64,000 nucleotides of DNA from Metabacillus dongyingensis (GCF_019933155.2 NZ_OK052578.1:62001-126000), one strand, 5' to 3'. Positions 8,614-17,202 are shown, numbered from the stretch's first letter. A program made the numbers and translations. Notes: generated by a model from the letters alone, not told the origin.

Positions 8614-9795
8614 ATGAAAAAGATTTTTTCCAAAATGATGATGATTCTATTAATTAGTGGTCTAGCAATTGCTGGATGTAGTCAAAGTAGTTCTTCTCAA
8701 TCTGGAAACGAAAGTGAAAAGAGCGATAAAAATGAGGTGAAACTTCCTGATTCAGGTCCACTTACGATTAACCCGGAAATTTCAAGTGAACAAGAAATAT
8801 TAAGTAAAGGTCCTTATGGAGAAACAGCTATTTCAGCAAAGGATTTTCAACTAACAGAAGAAGAAATTGAAAAGATTAAAGAAGGTAAATACAAAGCTGC
8901 AATTGCCATGCATTATGCTGGTAATGATTATTCAACTGCACAAATTAACGGTTTAAAAGCAGCATTTGAAAGAATGGGAATTGAAGTGGTTGCTGTTACA
9001 GATGGGCAATTTAAGTCTGAAAAACAAGTAGCTGATATCGAAACAATCATGGCAAAATCTCCAGATATTATCGTCAGTCTACCGGTTGATCCTGTTTCAA
9101 CTGCTCCGGCTTTTAAAAAAGCTGCAGATGCTGGTATTAAACTGGTATTTATGGATAGCGTACCTGTGGGATTAGAACCAGGCAAGGATTATGTAAGCGT
9201 TGTCGCTTCTGATAACTATGGAAATGGTACAGCCGCAGGAGATATTTTAGGTGAACAGCTTGGTGGAAAAGGGAAAGTTGGTATCATTTACCACGATGTT
9301 GACTTCTTTGTAAATAACCAACGTCGAGAAGCAGTTGAAACAACACTTAAAGAAAAGTATCCAGAAATTGAAATTGTCACAAGCAGCGGAATAACAACAC
9401 CGAACGATGCTGAAAAAGTAGCATCAGCCATGTTAACGAGATACAACGATTTAGACGGAATTTTCGCTATTTGGGATGTTCCTGCTGAAGGTGTTTTAGC
9501 AGCTGCTAGAACGGCTGGAAAGGAAGATTTAATTATCACAACAGTAGATTTAGGTACTAACGTTGCCTTAGAGATTGCTTCTGGTGGAAATGTAAAAGGT
9601 CTTGGATCACAGCTGCCATTTGATCAGGGAGTTGCAGAGGCGATTTTAGCCGGGCATTCTTTACTTGGAAAAGAAGTGCCTCCATTTGTCGCTGTACCAG
9701 GTTTAGCTGTAACACAGGAAAATGTTTTAGAGGCATGGAAAATGGCATACCGTCAGGAAGCTCCGGAAGTAATTCAAAAGGCTGCAAAACAATAA
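8614..9795 (+). CDS. Sugar ABC transporter solute-binding lipoprotein, paralogue 2
   Basis: A 393-residue lipoprotein with the same layout as the products of 618 and 13987: signal MKK...LAIAGC (lipidation at Cys22), Ser-rich linker, SGPLTINPEI extension, KGPYGE, then the Peripla_BP_4 domain (MHYAGNDY, FKSEKQVADIET, IVSLPVDPVSTAPA, VDLGTNVAL). Start at 8614 follows AGGGGG. It has no dedicated ATPase or permease and presumably feeds the complex encoded at 1858-4318. Differences in ligand-contacting loops between paralogues would imply different but related ligands; this was not modelled. Confidence 0.92.
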   Translation: MKKIFSKMMMILLISGLAIAGCSQSSSSQSGNESEKSDKNEVKLPDSGPLTINPEISSEQEILSKGPYGETAISAKDFQLTEEEIEKIKEGKYKAAIAMHYAGNDYSTAQINGLKAAFERMGIEVVAVTDGQFKSEKQVADIETIMAKSPDIIVSLPVDPVSTAPAFKKAADAGIKLVFMDSVPVGLEPGKDYVSVVASDNYGNGTAAGDILGEQLGGKGKVGIIYHDVDFFVNNQRREAVETTLKEKYPEIEIVTSSGITTPNDAEKVASAMLTRYNDLDGIFAIWDVPAEGVLAAARTAGKEDLIITTVDLGTNVALEIASGGNVKGLGSQLPFDQGVAEAILAGHSLLGKEVPPFVAVPGLAVTQENVLEAWKMAYRQEAPEVIQKAAKQ

Positions 9796-9832
9796 TTTAA
9801 CAATTAAATTGTTTTATAACTTTTAAAAATAA

Positions 9833-9846
9833 TGTAAGCGATTATA
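9833..9846. promoter_or_regulatory. LacI-type operator O4 (imperfect)
   Basis: TGTAAGCGATTATA differs from the TGTAA-N4-TTACA pattern of O1-O3 at one arm base. It lies in the gap before the epimerase at 9898, suggesting an internal regulated promoter or an auxiliary operator. Confidence 0.45.
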
Positions 9847-9897
9847 AAAAAGATGTTCACAAGAGTATATTCTAAATGGGCAAAAGGAGCGATGAGA

Positions 9898-10722
9898 ATG
9901 ATTAAATACGGTTATAACACACTTGTATATGCTGGTGAGGATATTGAAACGAGTATTGCGAGATTATCAAAATTCGGATATGACGGTGTTGAATTTGTTG
10001 GGGAACCAGGACAAATGGATACTGGTTTAATCAAGGAACTACTTAATAAGTATAACATCTCCGCCTCTACAATATGTGCTATTTATAATCCTGAAAGAGA
10101 CGTAGTCTCTAGTGATAAACAAATTAGGAGGAATGCAATTGAGTATATTAAAAGCTGCGTTGATTTTGCAAGCATAATTGGGGCGCAAGGTATTTCATTA
10201 ACACCTACTGCCTGTATGAAAATTTATCAAGAATCAGATAGAGAAACTGAACTCAATTGGGCTGTTGAAGGAATTAAAGAAGCTGGTTTATTTGCTGGCG
10301 AACATGGTGTCAGATTAACAGTTGAACCTTGGAATCGGTATGAAAATTACCTAATTAATCGAATGGAACAATCTCTTGAACTCGTCCATCGTATTGATTT
10401 ACCAAGTGTTGGGTGTATGGGTGATACATACCACATGAATATTGAAGAGGTAGACATTGCTGATGCGATTCGGCTGGCTGGGGATAAATTATATCATCTC
10501 CATATTGCTGACAGTAATCGTGCGGCACCTGGAAGAGGGCATATTGATTTTAAACCAATCGCTAAAGCATTAAAGGATATAAACTACAGTGGTTATTTAA
10601 CAATGGAATTATTACCTGCTTTTGCTGACCCATTTAATGGAACAAGATGTGAAGAGTTCTATGATCAATACACAGAGGAGTCAATCGTTTTCCTGAAAAA
10701 ATTATTTAAGGAGGAAGTATGA
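9898..10722 (+). CDS. D-tagatose/psicose 3-epimerase-like TIM barrel protein 3
   Basis: A 274-residue barrel resembling ketose 3-epimerases. The start at 9898 (MIKYGYNT) is eight bases after AAAGGAG; upstream in-frame starts are badly spaced. Metal-ligand segments are Glu in TVEPWNRYENY, Asp and His in GDTYHMNIEE, His in LHIADSNRAAPG followed by RGHIDF, and Glu in TMELLPAF. The WNRYE and IADSNR motifs are characteristic of D-tagatose 3-epimerase relatives, so C3 epimerisation of a keto-sugar is plausible. Close paralogue of the product of 11893 (aligns from the first residue). The stop overlaps the next start as ATGA. Confidence 0.85.
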   Translation: MIKYGYNTLVYAGEDIETSIARLSKFGYDGVEFVGEPGQMDTGLIKELLNKYNISASTICAIYNPERDVVSSDKQIRRNAIEYIKSCVDFASIIGAQGISLTPTACMKIYQESDRETELNWAVEGIKEAGLFAGEHGVRLTVEPWNRYENYLINRMEQSLELVHRIDLPSVGCMGDTYHMNIEEVDIADAIRLAGDKLYHLHIADSNRAAPGRGHIDFKPIAKALKDINYSGYLTMELLPAFADPFNGTRCEEFYDQYTEESIVFLKKLFKEEV

Positions 10723-11813
10723 TGACACAAAACACAAAAGATGCTGTACTTAAAAAACCACAAGGCAGTTTTGATAAAAAAGAAATGATGGCTGCTGTTA
10801 CTTATGGAACTCAAGATTTAAAAATCGAGTCCGTACCTGTTCCGGAAATAAAGGATAATGAGGTTCTGATTAAAGTGAAAGCTTGCGGGATTTGCGGAAC
10901 CGATCCACATATATACAACGGACATTTTCCAGCTCCTAAGCCTCTCATCCAAGGCCATGAATTTGCTGGTGAAATTGTAAAAATAGGATCATCAGTGACT
11001 AGTGTATCGGAAGGTGACCGTGTAACAGCAGATATCAATATTAGTTGTGGCAATTGCTATTATTGCCAGACAGGTCAGAAGCTCTTTTGCGAGAAGATCA
11101 CACAGCTAGGTGTCCATATCAATGGTGCATTTGCAGAGTACATAAAAGCGCCTGAAAATAATGTGTATAAATTACCTGAAGCTATGTCCTGGGAGGAAGG
11201 CGCATATATCGAACCACTGGCATGTGTTATCAGAGGCCAGGAGCGGGCGAATGTCGGAATGGGGGATACAGTAGCTATTATCGGTGCTGGGCCGATGGGG
11301 CTGGCCCATGCGATTATGGCAAAACTAAATGGTGCAAGCAAGGTTATTCTATCTGAAATGAATAAAACACGTCTTCAAAAGGCTAAGGAGCTAGGAGTAG
11401 ATATTGTTATTGACGCATCAGAAACAGATCCTGTCCAGGAAGTATTTAATTTTACTGAAGGAAGAGGCGCTGATGTTGTATTTGAAGTTGTTGGAGCGAT
11501 CCCGACTTATCAGCAAGCTTTACAGATGGTTAGAAAGGGAGGAACGCTGGTTGCTTACGGAGCAGCACCTGCTGATAAAGTGATGGAAATTAAACCATTT
11601 GACATCTTTAGCAAGGAACTAACAATCGTAGGTTCTTATGCAGGTACTTACGGAACATGGACGAAAGCAATCCAACTTATTTCATCAAAAAGATTTAATC
11701 CTAAAGATATATTCAGTAAAACGATCACATTAGATCAATTAGAAGAGGGAATCAAAGAGGCAGATCAAAACAAAGATACAATAAAAATTTTAGTGAACGT
11801 CAATCAGGACTAA
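10719..11813 (+). CDS. Zinc-dependent medium-chain alcohol dehydrogenase 2
   Basis: A 364-residue dehydrogenase of the sorbitol/threonine dehydrogenase type. Catalytic Cys59 lies in GICGTD and His80-Glu81 in QGHEFAG; structural-zinc cysteines are 110, 113, 116 and 124; the nucleotide motif is GAGPMG. It carries an N-terminal extension of ~24 residues compared with the products of 6550 and 50545; initiation at the internal ATGATG (codons 23-24) cannot be excluded. The annotated start overlaps the previous stop and follows AAGGAGG, which favours the long form. It probably reduces or oxidises a keto-sugar made by the neighbouring epimerases. Confidence 0.87.
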   Translation: MMTQNTKDAVLKKPQGSFDKKEMMAAVTYGTQDLKIESVPVPEIKDNEVLIKVKACGICGTDPHIYNGHFPAPKPLIQGHEFAGEIVKIGSSVTSVSEGDRVTADINISCGNCYYCQTGQKLFCEKITQLGVHINGAFAEYIKAPENNVYKLPEAMSWEEGAYIEPLACVIRGQERANVGMGDTVAIIGAGPMGLAHAIMAKLNGASKVILSEMNKTRLQKAKELGVDIVIDASETDPVQEVFNFTEGRGADVVFEVVGAIPTYQQALQMVRKGGTLVAYGAAPADKVMEIKPFDIFSKELTIVGSYAGTYGTWTKAIQLISSKRFNPKDIFSKTITLDQLEEGIKEADQNKDTIKILVNVNQD

Positions 11814-11892
11814 TTTTAAATGGATATATTTCCTTTAAATCTTATTCTAGCAGGTAAGGTGTAATAATTCTCTTGGTTAGGAGTGATTTCTT

Positions 11893-12726
11893 CTGTATAA
11901 GTATAGTACTACCCAGTGGATATATGGAAATGAAGACTTAGAAATCAGTTTGAAAAGATTGAAAAAATTTGGTTACCAGGGAGTTGAATTAGCTGGTGAA
12001 CCGGATTCAATTGATATCGAGCAAACAAAAAAACTTTTACATGAGTATAACTTGGAGTGCAGTTCGATTTGTGGCATTTTTACTCCGGAAAGAGATCTAT
12101 CCTCATCGAACGAGGCTATTCGGAAAAATGCTGTTGAATATGTAAAAAAATCGGTCGATTTAGCGAAAGCCTTAAATGCCCAAACATTGATTGTTGTCCC
12201 AACCTGTGTTGGTAAGCTTTCTTCAGAAACGACTCTTGAGGAAGAATGGAATAATGCTATTTTAAGTGTTAAAGAGGCGGGACAATATGCAGATGAACAA
12301 GGAATCACAATTGCTATTGAAGCATTAAATCGTTATGAAACATATTTAGTGAACAACCTTTCATTAGCTTTAAGATTTGTTGAGGAAGTTAATATAGAAT
12401 GCGTTGGAATAATGGTTGATTTGTTTCACATGAGCATAGAGGAACGCGACATGAAAGCATCTTTAACGAAAATTTCTGATTATCTAGCACATGTCCATAT
12501 AGCTGATAACACACGTGAAGCTGCTGGTCTTGGGCATACAGATTTTAAACCCGTTATTTCATTCCTGAAAGACAGAAATTATCAAGGATATATAACGATG
12601 GAATTTTTACCAGCTGTTTCAAATCCATACTTAGCATCTGAATTCACCGGAGAAAGCAATATTTTTGACGACTTTACTAGACAATCAATCCAGCACATGA
12701 AAAAAATTGTTAAAAATTTTCAATAA
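11893..12726 (+). CDS. D-tagatose 3-epimerase-like TIM barrel protein 4, apparent CTG start
   Basis: A 277-residue paralogue of the product of 9898. The frame opens after a stop at 11884 and contains no ATG, GTG or TTG before 11950, yet homology extends upstream: residues 2-20 (YKYSTTQWIYGNEDLEISL) align with the paralogue's IKYGYNTLVYAGEDIETSI. AGGAG at 11879-11883 is nine bases before CTG at 11893, exactly where the paralogue has its ATG. A CTG start is therefore favoured; starting at the TTG of 11950 would remove the first beta strand. Metal-ligand segments are Glu in AIEALNRYETY, Asp and His in VDLFHMSIEE, His in VHIADNTREAAG and Glu in TMEFLPA. If CTG is inefficient the protein may be poorly made. 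Confidence 0.8.
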   Translation: MYKYSTTQWIYGNEDLEISLKRLKKFGYQGVELAGEPDSIDIEQTKKLLHEYNLECSSICGIFTPERDLSSSNEAIRKNAVEYVKKSVDLAKALNAQTLIVVPTCVGKLSSETTLEEEWNNAILSVKEAGQYADEQGITIAIEALNRYETYLVNNLSLALRFVEEVNIECVGIMVDLFHMSIEERDMKASLTKISDYLAHVHIADNTREAAGLGHTDFKPVISFLKDRNYQGYITMEFLPAVSNPYLASEFTGESNIFDDFTRQSIQHMKKIVKNFQ

Positions 12727-12796
12727 ATGAAAACTTTTAATTTTCAAGTTAACAGTAAATTTAATTGATTTTAGTCTGACAAAGGGAGGTTTACCA

Positions 12797-13087
12797 ATGA
12801 TAATTATTCATGCTTATTTCAAGGTTGACCCAGAACAACGTAATGAGTTCCTTGAAATAGCTGGACAAGTAACGAAACATTCTAAAGCTGAAGAAGGAAA
12901 TATTACTTATCAGTACTATGAAAATCCAGAGCAGCCAAATACGTTTGTTTTTGTAGAAAAGTGGAAGGATCAAACTGCTATTCAGATACATGAAGAAACG
13001 TCCCATTTTAAAGGATTTGTAAGCAAGGTTGACAAGTTTTTATGTGAACCGTTGCAGGCAGAGTTGTTCGAGGCGTCGATTCTGTAG
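12797..13087 (+). CDS. Antibiotic biosynthesis monooxygenase (ABM/YgiN-like) domain protein
   Basis: A 96-residue single ferredoxin-like ABM domain: IIHAYFKVDPEQ at the start, a central SKAEEGNITYQYYEN segment and FVFVEKWKDQ, the usual order. The ribosome site AAGGGAGGT is well placed before ATG 12797. ABM proteins act as small dimeric monooxygenases or isomerase-like helpers, and many are unassigned. Lying between two isomerase genes, it probably belongs to the same operon; its role there is not known. Confidence 0.85.
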   Translation: MIIIHAYFKVDPEQRNEFLEIAGQVTKHSKAEEGNITYQYYENPEQPNTFVFVEKWKDQTAIQIHEETSHFKGFVSKVDKFLCEPLQAELFEASIL

Positions 13088-13133
13088 TAATGCAATGATG
13101 AATCAATAAAAATAATAAGAAAGGTGAGGGGAA

Positions 13134-13958
13134 ATGATGAAATTAGGCTACCAAACGAATACTTGGGGAGGCGTTGTTGGTCACCCTGCTGGTGTTACTT
13201 CAGTAAAAGATTCCTATTATCTTGCACATGGTTCGACAGAAGAAGCATTAGAAGATATTAAAGCTGCTGGTTATGAAGGCTTTGAACTGTTTGATGGAAA
13301 TATGATGCAATATAAAGGGAAAGAAGAAGAGTTTAAAAGACTGATTGAAAAACATTCGTTAGACTTTATCGGAGTTTATACTGGTGGGAACTTTATCTTT
13401 CCGGACATTTTAGAAGATGAATTAGTGAAAATTGAGGAAGTTGCTGCTCTAGCATCTACTCTAGGAGCAGAACACCTAGTTGTTGGTGGAGGAGCCGTTA
13501 GAGCTAAAGGTATTTTAGAGAGCGATTACAGAGATTTAGGTGAAGCATTAAATAAGGTCAGTCATATTGCTGAAAAATATGGCCTTATTGCAAGCTACCA
13601 TCCACACTTAGGTACTTGTGTTCAGTCACCTGAACAATTAGATAAATTAATGCCATTAACTGTCATTAACTTATGTCCTGACACTGCACACATTGAAGCA
13701 GGCGGGGGGGATCCGGTAGGCGTCATTAAAAAATATATTGATCGTATTCAATATGTTCATTTTAAGGATTTTCAAAATGGAGAGTTTTTACCATTAGGTG
13801 AAGGAAACCAAGAATTTGATGAAATGGTAAGAGTGTTAGAAGAAGCTCAATATGATGGTTGGCTAACAGTTGAGCTTGATAGTTACTATGATCCAAAAGC
13901 TGGAGCAGAAATTAGCCGTAATTACCTTACAAAATTTGAATCTATTAAATCAATATAA
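13134..13958 (+). CDS. Inosose-dehydratase-like (IolE-type) TIM barrel protein 5
   Basis: A 274-residue barrel whose motifs resemble IolE-type 2-keto-myo-inositol dehydratases: SYHPHLGTCVQSPEQLDKLM, then CPDTAHIEAGGGDP (Asp and His), YVHFKDFQNGEF and TVELDSYYDP (Glu). Starts at 13134 or 13137 follow GGTGAGGGG. Of the five barrels here it is the best candidate for a dehydration or hydration step, as needed in the levoglucosan pathway (elimination and hydration around a 3-keto-glucal). That assignment is inference; alternatives are a simple epimerase or inositol catabolism. Confidence 0.83.
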   Translation: MMKLGYQTNTWGGVVGHPAGVTSVKDSYYLAHGSTEEALEDIKAAGYEGFELFDGNMMQYKGKEEEFKRLIEKHSLDFIGVYTGGNFIFPDILEDELVKIEEVAALASTLGAEHLVVGGGAVRAKGILESDYRDLGEALNKVSHIAEKYGLIASYHPHLGTCVQSPEQLDKLMPLTVINLCPDTAHIEAGGGDPVGVIKKYIDRIQYVHFKDFQNGEFLPLGEGNQEFDEMVRVLEEAQYDGWLTVELDSYYDPKAGAEISRNYLTKFESIKSI

Positions 13959-13986
13959 GGGTTGTCCAAATCTAGGGGGCTCAAAT

Positions 13987-15165
13987 ATGAAAAAGTTACT
14001 TTCTATTATAACTATGGTTTTGTTAGCAACAATGCTAGGTCTCGCAGGATGCAGCCAAGGAAGTTCTACTACCTCTGAAACAAGTGATCAAGATCAAGGT
14101 TCAACAGAAGAAGTCGCAACAGAAGCATCTGGTCCTATCGTCATTAACCAGGAAATTCCTGATCAAGAAATCTTAAGTAAAGGGCCTGATGGAGAGTCGG
14201 CTGTGTCGGCAAAAACACTAGAGCTAACAGAAGAGGAAGTTCAAAAGATTAAAGAAGGTAATTATAAGGCAGCCATTGTCATGCACTATGCTGGAAATGA
14301 CTGGGCTACAGCACAAATTGAAGGGTTGAAAGCCACATTTGCCAGAATGGGAATTGAGGTAGTAGCAGTAACAGACGCGCAATTCAAAGCAGAAAAACAA
14401 GTATCAGATATTGAAACAGTATTAGCTAAAGATCCAGATGTCATTGTTGGGATCCCTGTTGACCCTGTGTCTACAGCATCGGCATTTAAGAAAGCGGCTG
14501 ATGCAGGAGTAAAAGTCGTATTTATGGATAATAAGCCAAATAATTTAGAAGCTGGTAAGGGTTATGTAAGCGTTGTATCTGCTGATAACTATGGTAATGG
14601 GGTACAAGCAGCCGAAATAATGGCAGAAGAATTAGGTGGCAAGGGTAACATTGGGGTTATTTATCATGATGCAGATTACTTTGTAACAAAGCAACGTGTT
14701 GAAGCATTTGAAAAAACAATAACAGAAAAATATCCAGACATTAAAATCGTAGAACGTGGGGGAATTGTGGCACCTAATGATGGAGAAAAAGTCGCATCAG
14801 GTATGTTAACAAAGAACCCAAATCTTGATGGTATGTTTGTCGTTTGGGATGTTCCTGCTGAAGGGGCATTAGCTGCAGCACGTACAGCTGGAAGAAATGA
14901 CCTAGTAATCACAACAATTGACTTAGGAACAACAGTTGCCATTGATATTGCATCAGATCGAATGATTAAAGGCTTAGGCGCACAGCTTCCATATGATCAA
15001 GGAATCTCAGAAGCGATCTTAGCTGGATATGGTTTGCTTGGAAAAGAAGCACCTGCATATGTAGCAGTTCCAGCATTAAAGGTAACACCGGATAATGTAT
15101 TAGATTCTTGGAAACTTGTTTATTCAAAAGAAGCTCCAGATACGATCCAAGAAGCTGCAAAATAA
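13987..15165 (+). CDS. Sugar ABC transporter solute-binding lipoprotein, paralogue 3
   Basis: A 392-residue lipoprotein. Start 13987 follows TAGGGGG; the frame is open upstream into the previous gene's tail, but only this start gives the signal peptide (MKK..., LGLAGC, Cys22). After an acidic Ser/Thr/Glu linker it keeps the GPIVINQEIPDQ extension and KGPDGES, then MHYAGNDW, FKAEKQVSDIET, IVGIPVDPVSTASA and IDLGTTVA. It is the third copy of the same receptor type in 15 kb. It lies directly before the oxidoreductase at 15201. Confidence 0.92.
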   Translation: MKKLLSIITMVLLATMLGLAGCSQGSSTTSETSDQDQGSTEEVATEASGPIVINQEIPDQEILSKGPDGESAVSAKTLELTEEEVQKIKEGNYKAAIVMHYAGNDWATAQIEGLKATFARMGIEVVAVTDAQFKAEKQVSDIETVLAKDPDVIVGIPVDPVSTASAFKKAADAGVKVVFMDNKPNNLEAGKGYVSVVSADNYGNGVQAAEIMAEELGGKGNIGVIYHDADYFVTKQRVEAFEKTITEKYPDIKIVERGGIVAPNDGEKVASGMLTKNPNLDGMFVVWDVPAEGALAAARTAGRNDLVITTIDLGTTVAIDIASDRMIKGLGAQLPYDQGISEAILAGYGLLGKEAPAYVAVPALKVTPDNVLDSWKLVYSKEAPDTIQEAAK

Positions 15166-15200
15166 AATAATAGAAGACAAAATAATTGGAGGGAATAAAT

Positions 15201-16385
15201 ATGAAAAAATTAAACGTAGGAATGATTGGTGGAGGATTTATGGGAAAGGCACATGCTCTTGCTTACGCAGGAATGCCAATGTTTTTTTGGCCGGCACCTG
15301 CTGTCCCACATCGTCACACACTTGTTGACGTGACAGATGAAATTGCAAAAGAAGCAGCAGCAAAATTAGGTTTTGATAACTTTTCATCTAACTGGAGAGA
15401 GGTAGTAGAAAATCCAGAGATCGACATTATTGATATAGTGACACCAAATAATTCACATGCTGAAATTGCCATTGCTGCAGCAAAAGCTGGTAAACATGTA
15501 ATCTGTGAAAAACCCTTAGCTAGAGATGCTGCCGAAACAAAAACAATGTTAGATGCAGTAGAAGCGGCAGGTGTAAAGCATATGGTTGCTTTTAACTACA
15601 GAAGAACACCAGCTGTTGCACTTGCGAAAAAATATATTGAAGAAGGTAGAATCGGAAATATTTTAAACTTCCGTGGAACTTATCTTCAAGATTGGTCTGC
15701 AGATCCTAACTCACCATTATCATGGCGCTTCCAAAAGGAAATTGCCGGATCAGGTGCATTAGGTGACATTGGTACACATGTTATTGATTTTGCCCGCTAC
15801 TTAGTTGGAGAAATCACAGATGTCAATGCCGTATCAAAAACGTGGATCCCAGAAAGACCAGTTCAATCAGGAGGCGCAGACAAATTAGGAACTGTAAAAA
15901 GTGCAGGAGATGTTCCTAAAGGTAAAGTAGACGTAGATGATGAAATCACAACATTAGTCAAATTTGAAAATGGTGCAGTTGGAAGCATAGAAGCAACTCG
16001 TAATGCATGGGGACGCAATAACTTCCTAACATTTGAAATTCACGGGGATAAGGGCTCAATCTATTTTAACTATGAGCGTCGTGATGAGCTTCAAGTATGC
16101 TTCTCAGACGATCCAGGAGATGCAAAAGGCTTCAGAACCGTTTACACTGGACCAGCTCATCCATACGGTGAGGGCTTATGGCCAATTCCTGCGTTAGGGA
16201 TTGGTTACGGTGAAACAAAGATTATTGAAGCGCATGACTTTATTAAATCAATAGTGGATGATACAACCGTTTCTCCTAACTTTGACGATGGGTATCGAAT
16301 TGCAGTTATTAGTGATGCGATTCTTGAATCAGCTGAAAAAGGTCAGTGGGTGAATCTTGAAAAATCGCCTGTAAAAACAAATTAA
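15201..16385 (+). CDS. Gfo/Idh/MocA-family oxidoreductase 2, levoglucosan dehydrogenase-like
   Basis: A 394-residue NAD(P)-dependent sugar dehydrogenase; start 15201 follows TGGAGGG. Features: Rossmann GMIGGGFMGKAH near 7-18, EKP with Lys104, and GDIGTH with Asp189 and His193. Segments such as PMFFWPAPAVPHR, GTYLQDWSADPNSPLSWRF and YTGPAHPYGEGLWPIPALG are highly distinctive. From memory, not alignment, they resemble levoglucosan dehydrogenase of Pseudarthrobacter and LgdA of Bacillus smithii, which oxidise 1,6-anhydroglucose at C3. Related 3-dehydrogenases acting on other glycosides remain possible. It is the last gene of the cluster, followed by a terminator. Confidence 0.9.
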   Translation: MKKLNVGMIGGGFMGKAHALAYAGMPMFFWPAPAVPHRHTLVDVTDEIAKEAAAKLGFDNFSSNWREVVENPEIDIIDIVTPNNSHAEIAIAAAKAGKHVICEKPLARDAAETKTMLDAVEAAGVKHMVAFNYRRTPAVALAKKYIEEGRIGNILNFRGTYLQDWSADPNSPLSWRFQKEIAGSGALGDIGTHVIDFARYLVGEITDVNAVSKTWIPERPVQSGGADKLGTVKSAGDVPKGKVDVDDEITTLVKFENGAVGSIEATRNAWGRNNFLTFEIHGDKGSIYFNYERRDELQVCFSDDPGDAKGFRTVYTGPAHPYGEGLWPIPALGIGYGETKIIEAHDFIKSIVDDTTVSPNFDDGYRIAVISDAILESAEKGQWVNLEKSPVKTN

Positions 16386-16400
16386 GTTTTTACATCGAAG

Positions 16401-16432
16401 ACCGCCAGGGATTAATTTCTGGCGGTTTTTTC
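16401..16432 (+). terminator. Rho-independent terminator of the sugar cluster
   Basis: An ACCGCCAG / CTGGCGGT stem with a ten-base loop followed by TTTTTT, 15 bases after the oxidoreductase stop. Confidence 0.85.
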
Positions 16433-16614
16433 ACTGCTATTTGTGGGGCTTTATATTGTACTAAAATAAGTTTTAGTTGAAGTTTAACATATATCAAAGA
16501 GTGATACATGGATACTTGGCTAGGTGGATGTGGGGAATATTTCAGGTATTCTTGCTCAAATCTAGGTCAAACTCTCGGCTAAAAAAGACATCCCATTTTT
16601 GGAATGCCTTTTTA

Positions 16615-17046
16615 CTAGTTATTCTCATTCGTAGCAATATCCTTCACAACATCCTCTAGTGTTACGCTCCTCAACATCTTCTCCATAGCTAACTGAGCTG
16701 ATGTGAACAATGGTTCGATTGTATTCTGGATGTTCCTACCTACAGGACATTTTGGATTTGGGTTTTCATGGATGCTAAATAGTTCTTTTTCTTGTACTAC
16801 ATTCACTGCTTTATAAACGTCAAACAGTGTAATATCATATAATTCTTTTGAGAGTTTAGCCCCTGCAACACCTGGTTTTACCTCTATTAAACCAGCATTT
16901 TTTAACATTCCCATGAGTTTTCTGATCACTGCTGAGTTTGTGTTCACACTGGATGCTAAAAATTCAGAAGACGTTATCCCTTCTTTATTTAATTCAATTA
17001 AAGCTAATATATGAATGCCGACAGCGAATCTGCTGCTGATGGACAT
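16615..17046 (-). CDS. Rrf2-family transcriptional regulator (YwnA-like)
   Basis: A 143-residue protein opening with MSISSRFAVGIHILALIEL, the Rrf2 winged-helix start, with a recognition helix around residues 35-50. It has a single cysteine, Cys100 in KCPVG, and lacks the three-cysteine iron-sulfur cluster of IscR/NsrR. It therefore probably acts through thiol chemistry, like redox- or electrophile-sensing Rrf2 proteins. It is divergent from the NmrA-like reductase gene at 17241, and the 190-bp gap contains palindromic TTACATGTAA-type sites. It likely represses itself and that gene. Confidence 0.88.
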   Translation of the reverse strand: MSISSRFAVGIHILALIELNKEGITSSEFLASSVNTNSAVIRKLMGMLKNAGLIEVKPGVAGAKLSKELYDITLFDVYKAVNVVQEKELFSIHENPNPKCPVGRNIQNTIEPLFTSAQLAMEKMLRSVTLEDVVKDIATNENN

Positions 17047-17159
17047 GTTCAGTCACCACCTTGTGAACAAATCTGTTTACTAATTTATAAGTGTAATTAA
17101 TTTGATTACAAGTTTATTATACCAAATTTCGAACAAAATAATAGATGGGATCTCACCTG

Positions 17160-17188
17160 TTGACAAAACGATTACATGTAACTAAAAT
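17160..17188 (+). promoter_or_regulatory. SigA-type promoter for the NmrA-like gene
   Basis: TTGACA (17160-17165), a 17-base spacer and TAAAAT (17183-17188). The spacer contains a TTACATGTAA palindrome, so bound regulator would occlude RNA polymerase. Confidence 0.7.
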
Positions 17189-17202
17189 AAATACATGTAA
17201 TC
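17171..17202. promoter_or_regulatory. Paired palindromic operator sites in the Rrf2/NmrA gap
   Basis: ATTACATGTAAC (17171-17182) and ATACATGTAATC (17191-17202) repeat the same core 20 bp apart, two helical turns. One lies in the promoter spacer and one over the probable start point. A related GATTACAAGTTT lies near 17104 by the regulator's own promoter. Assignment to the Rrf2 protein is by position. Confidence 0.55.
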
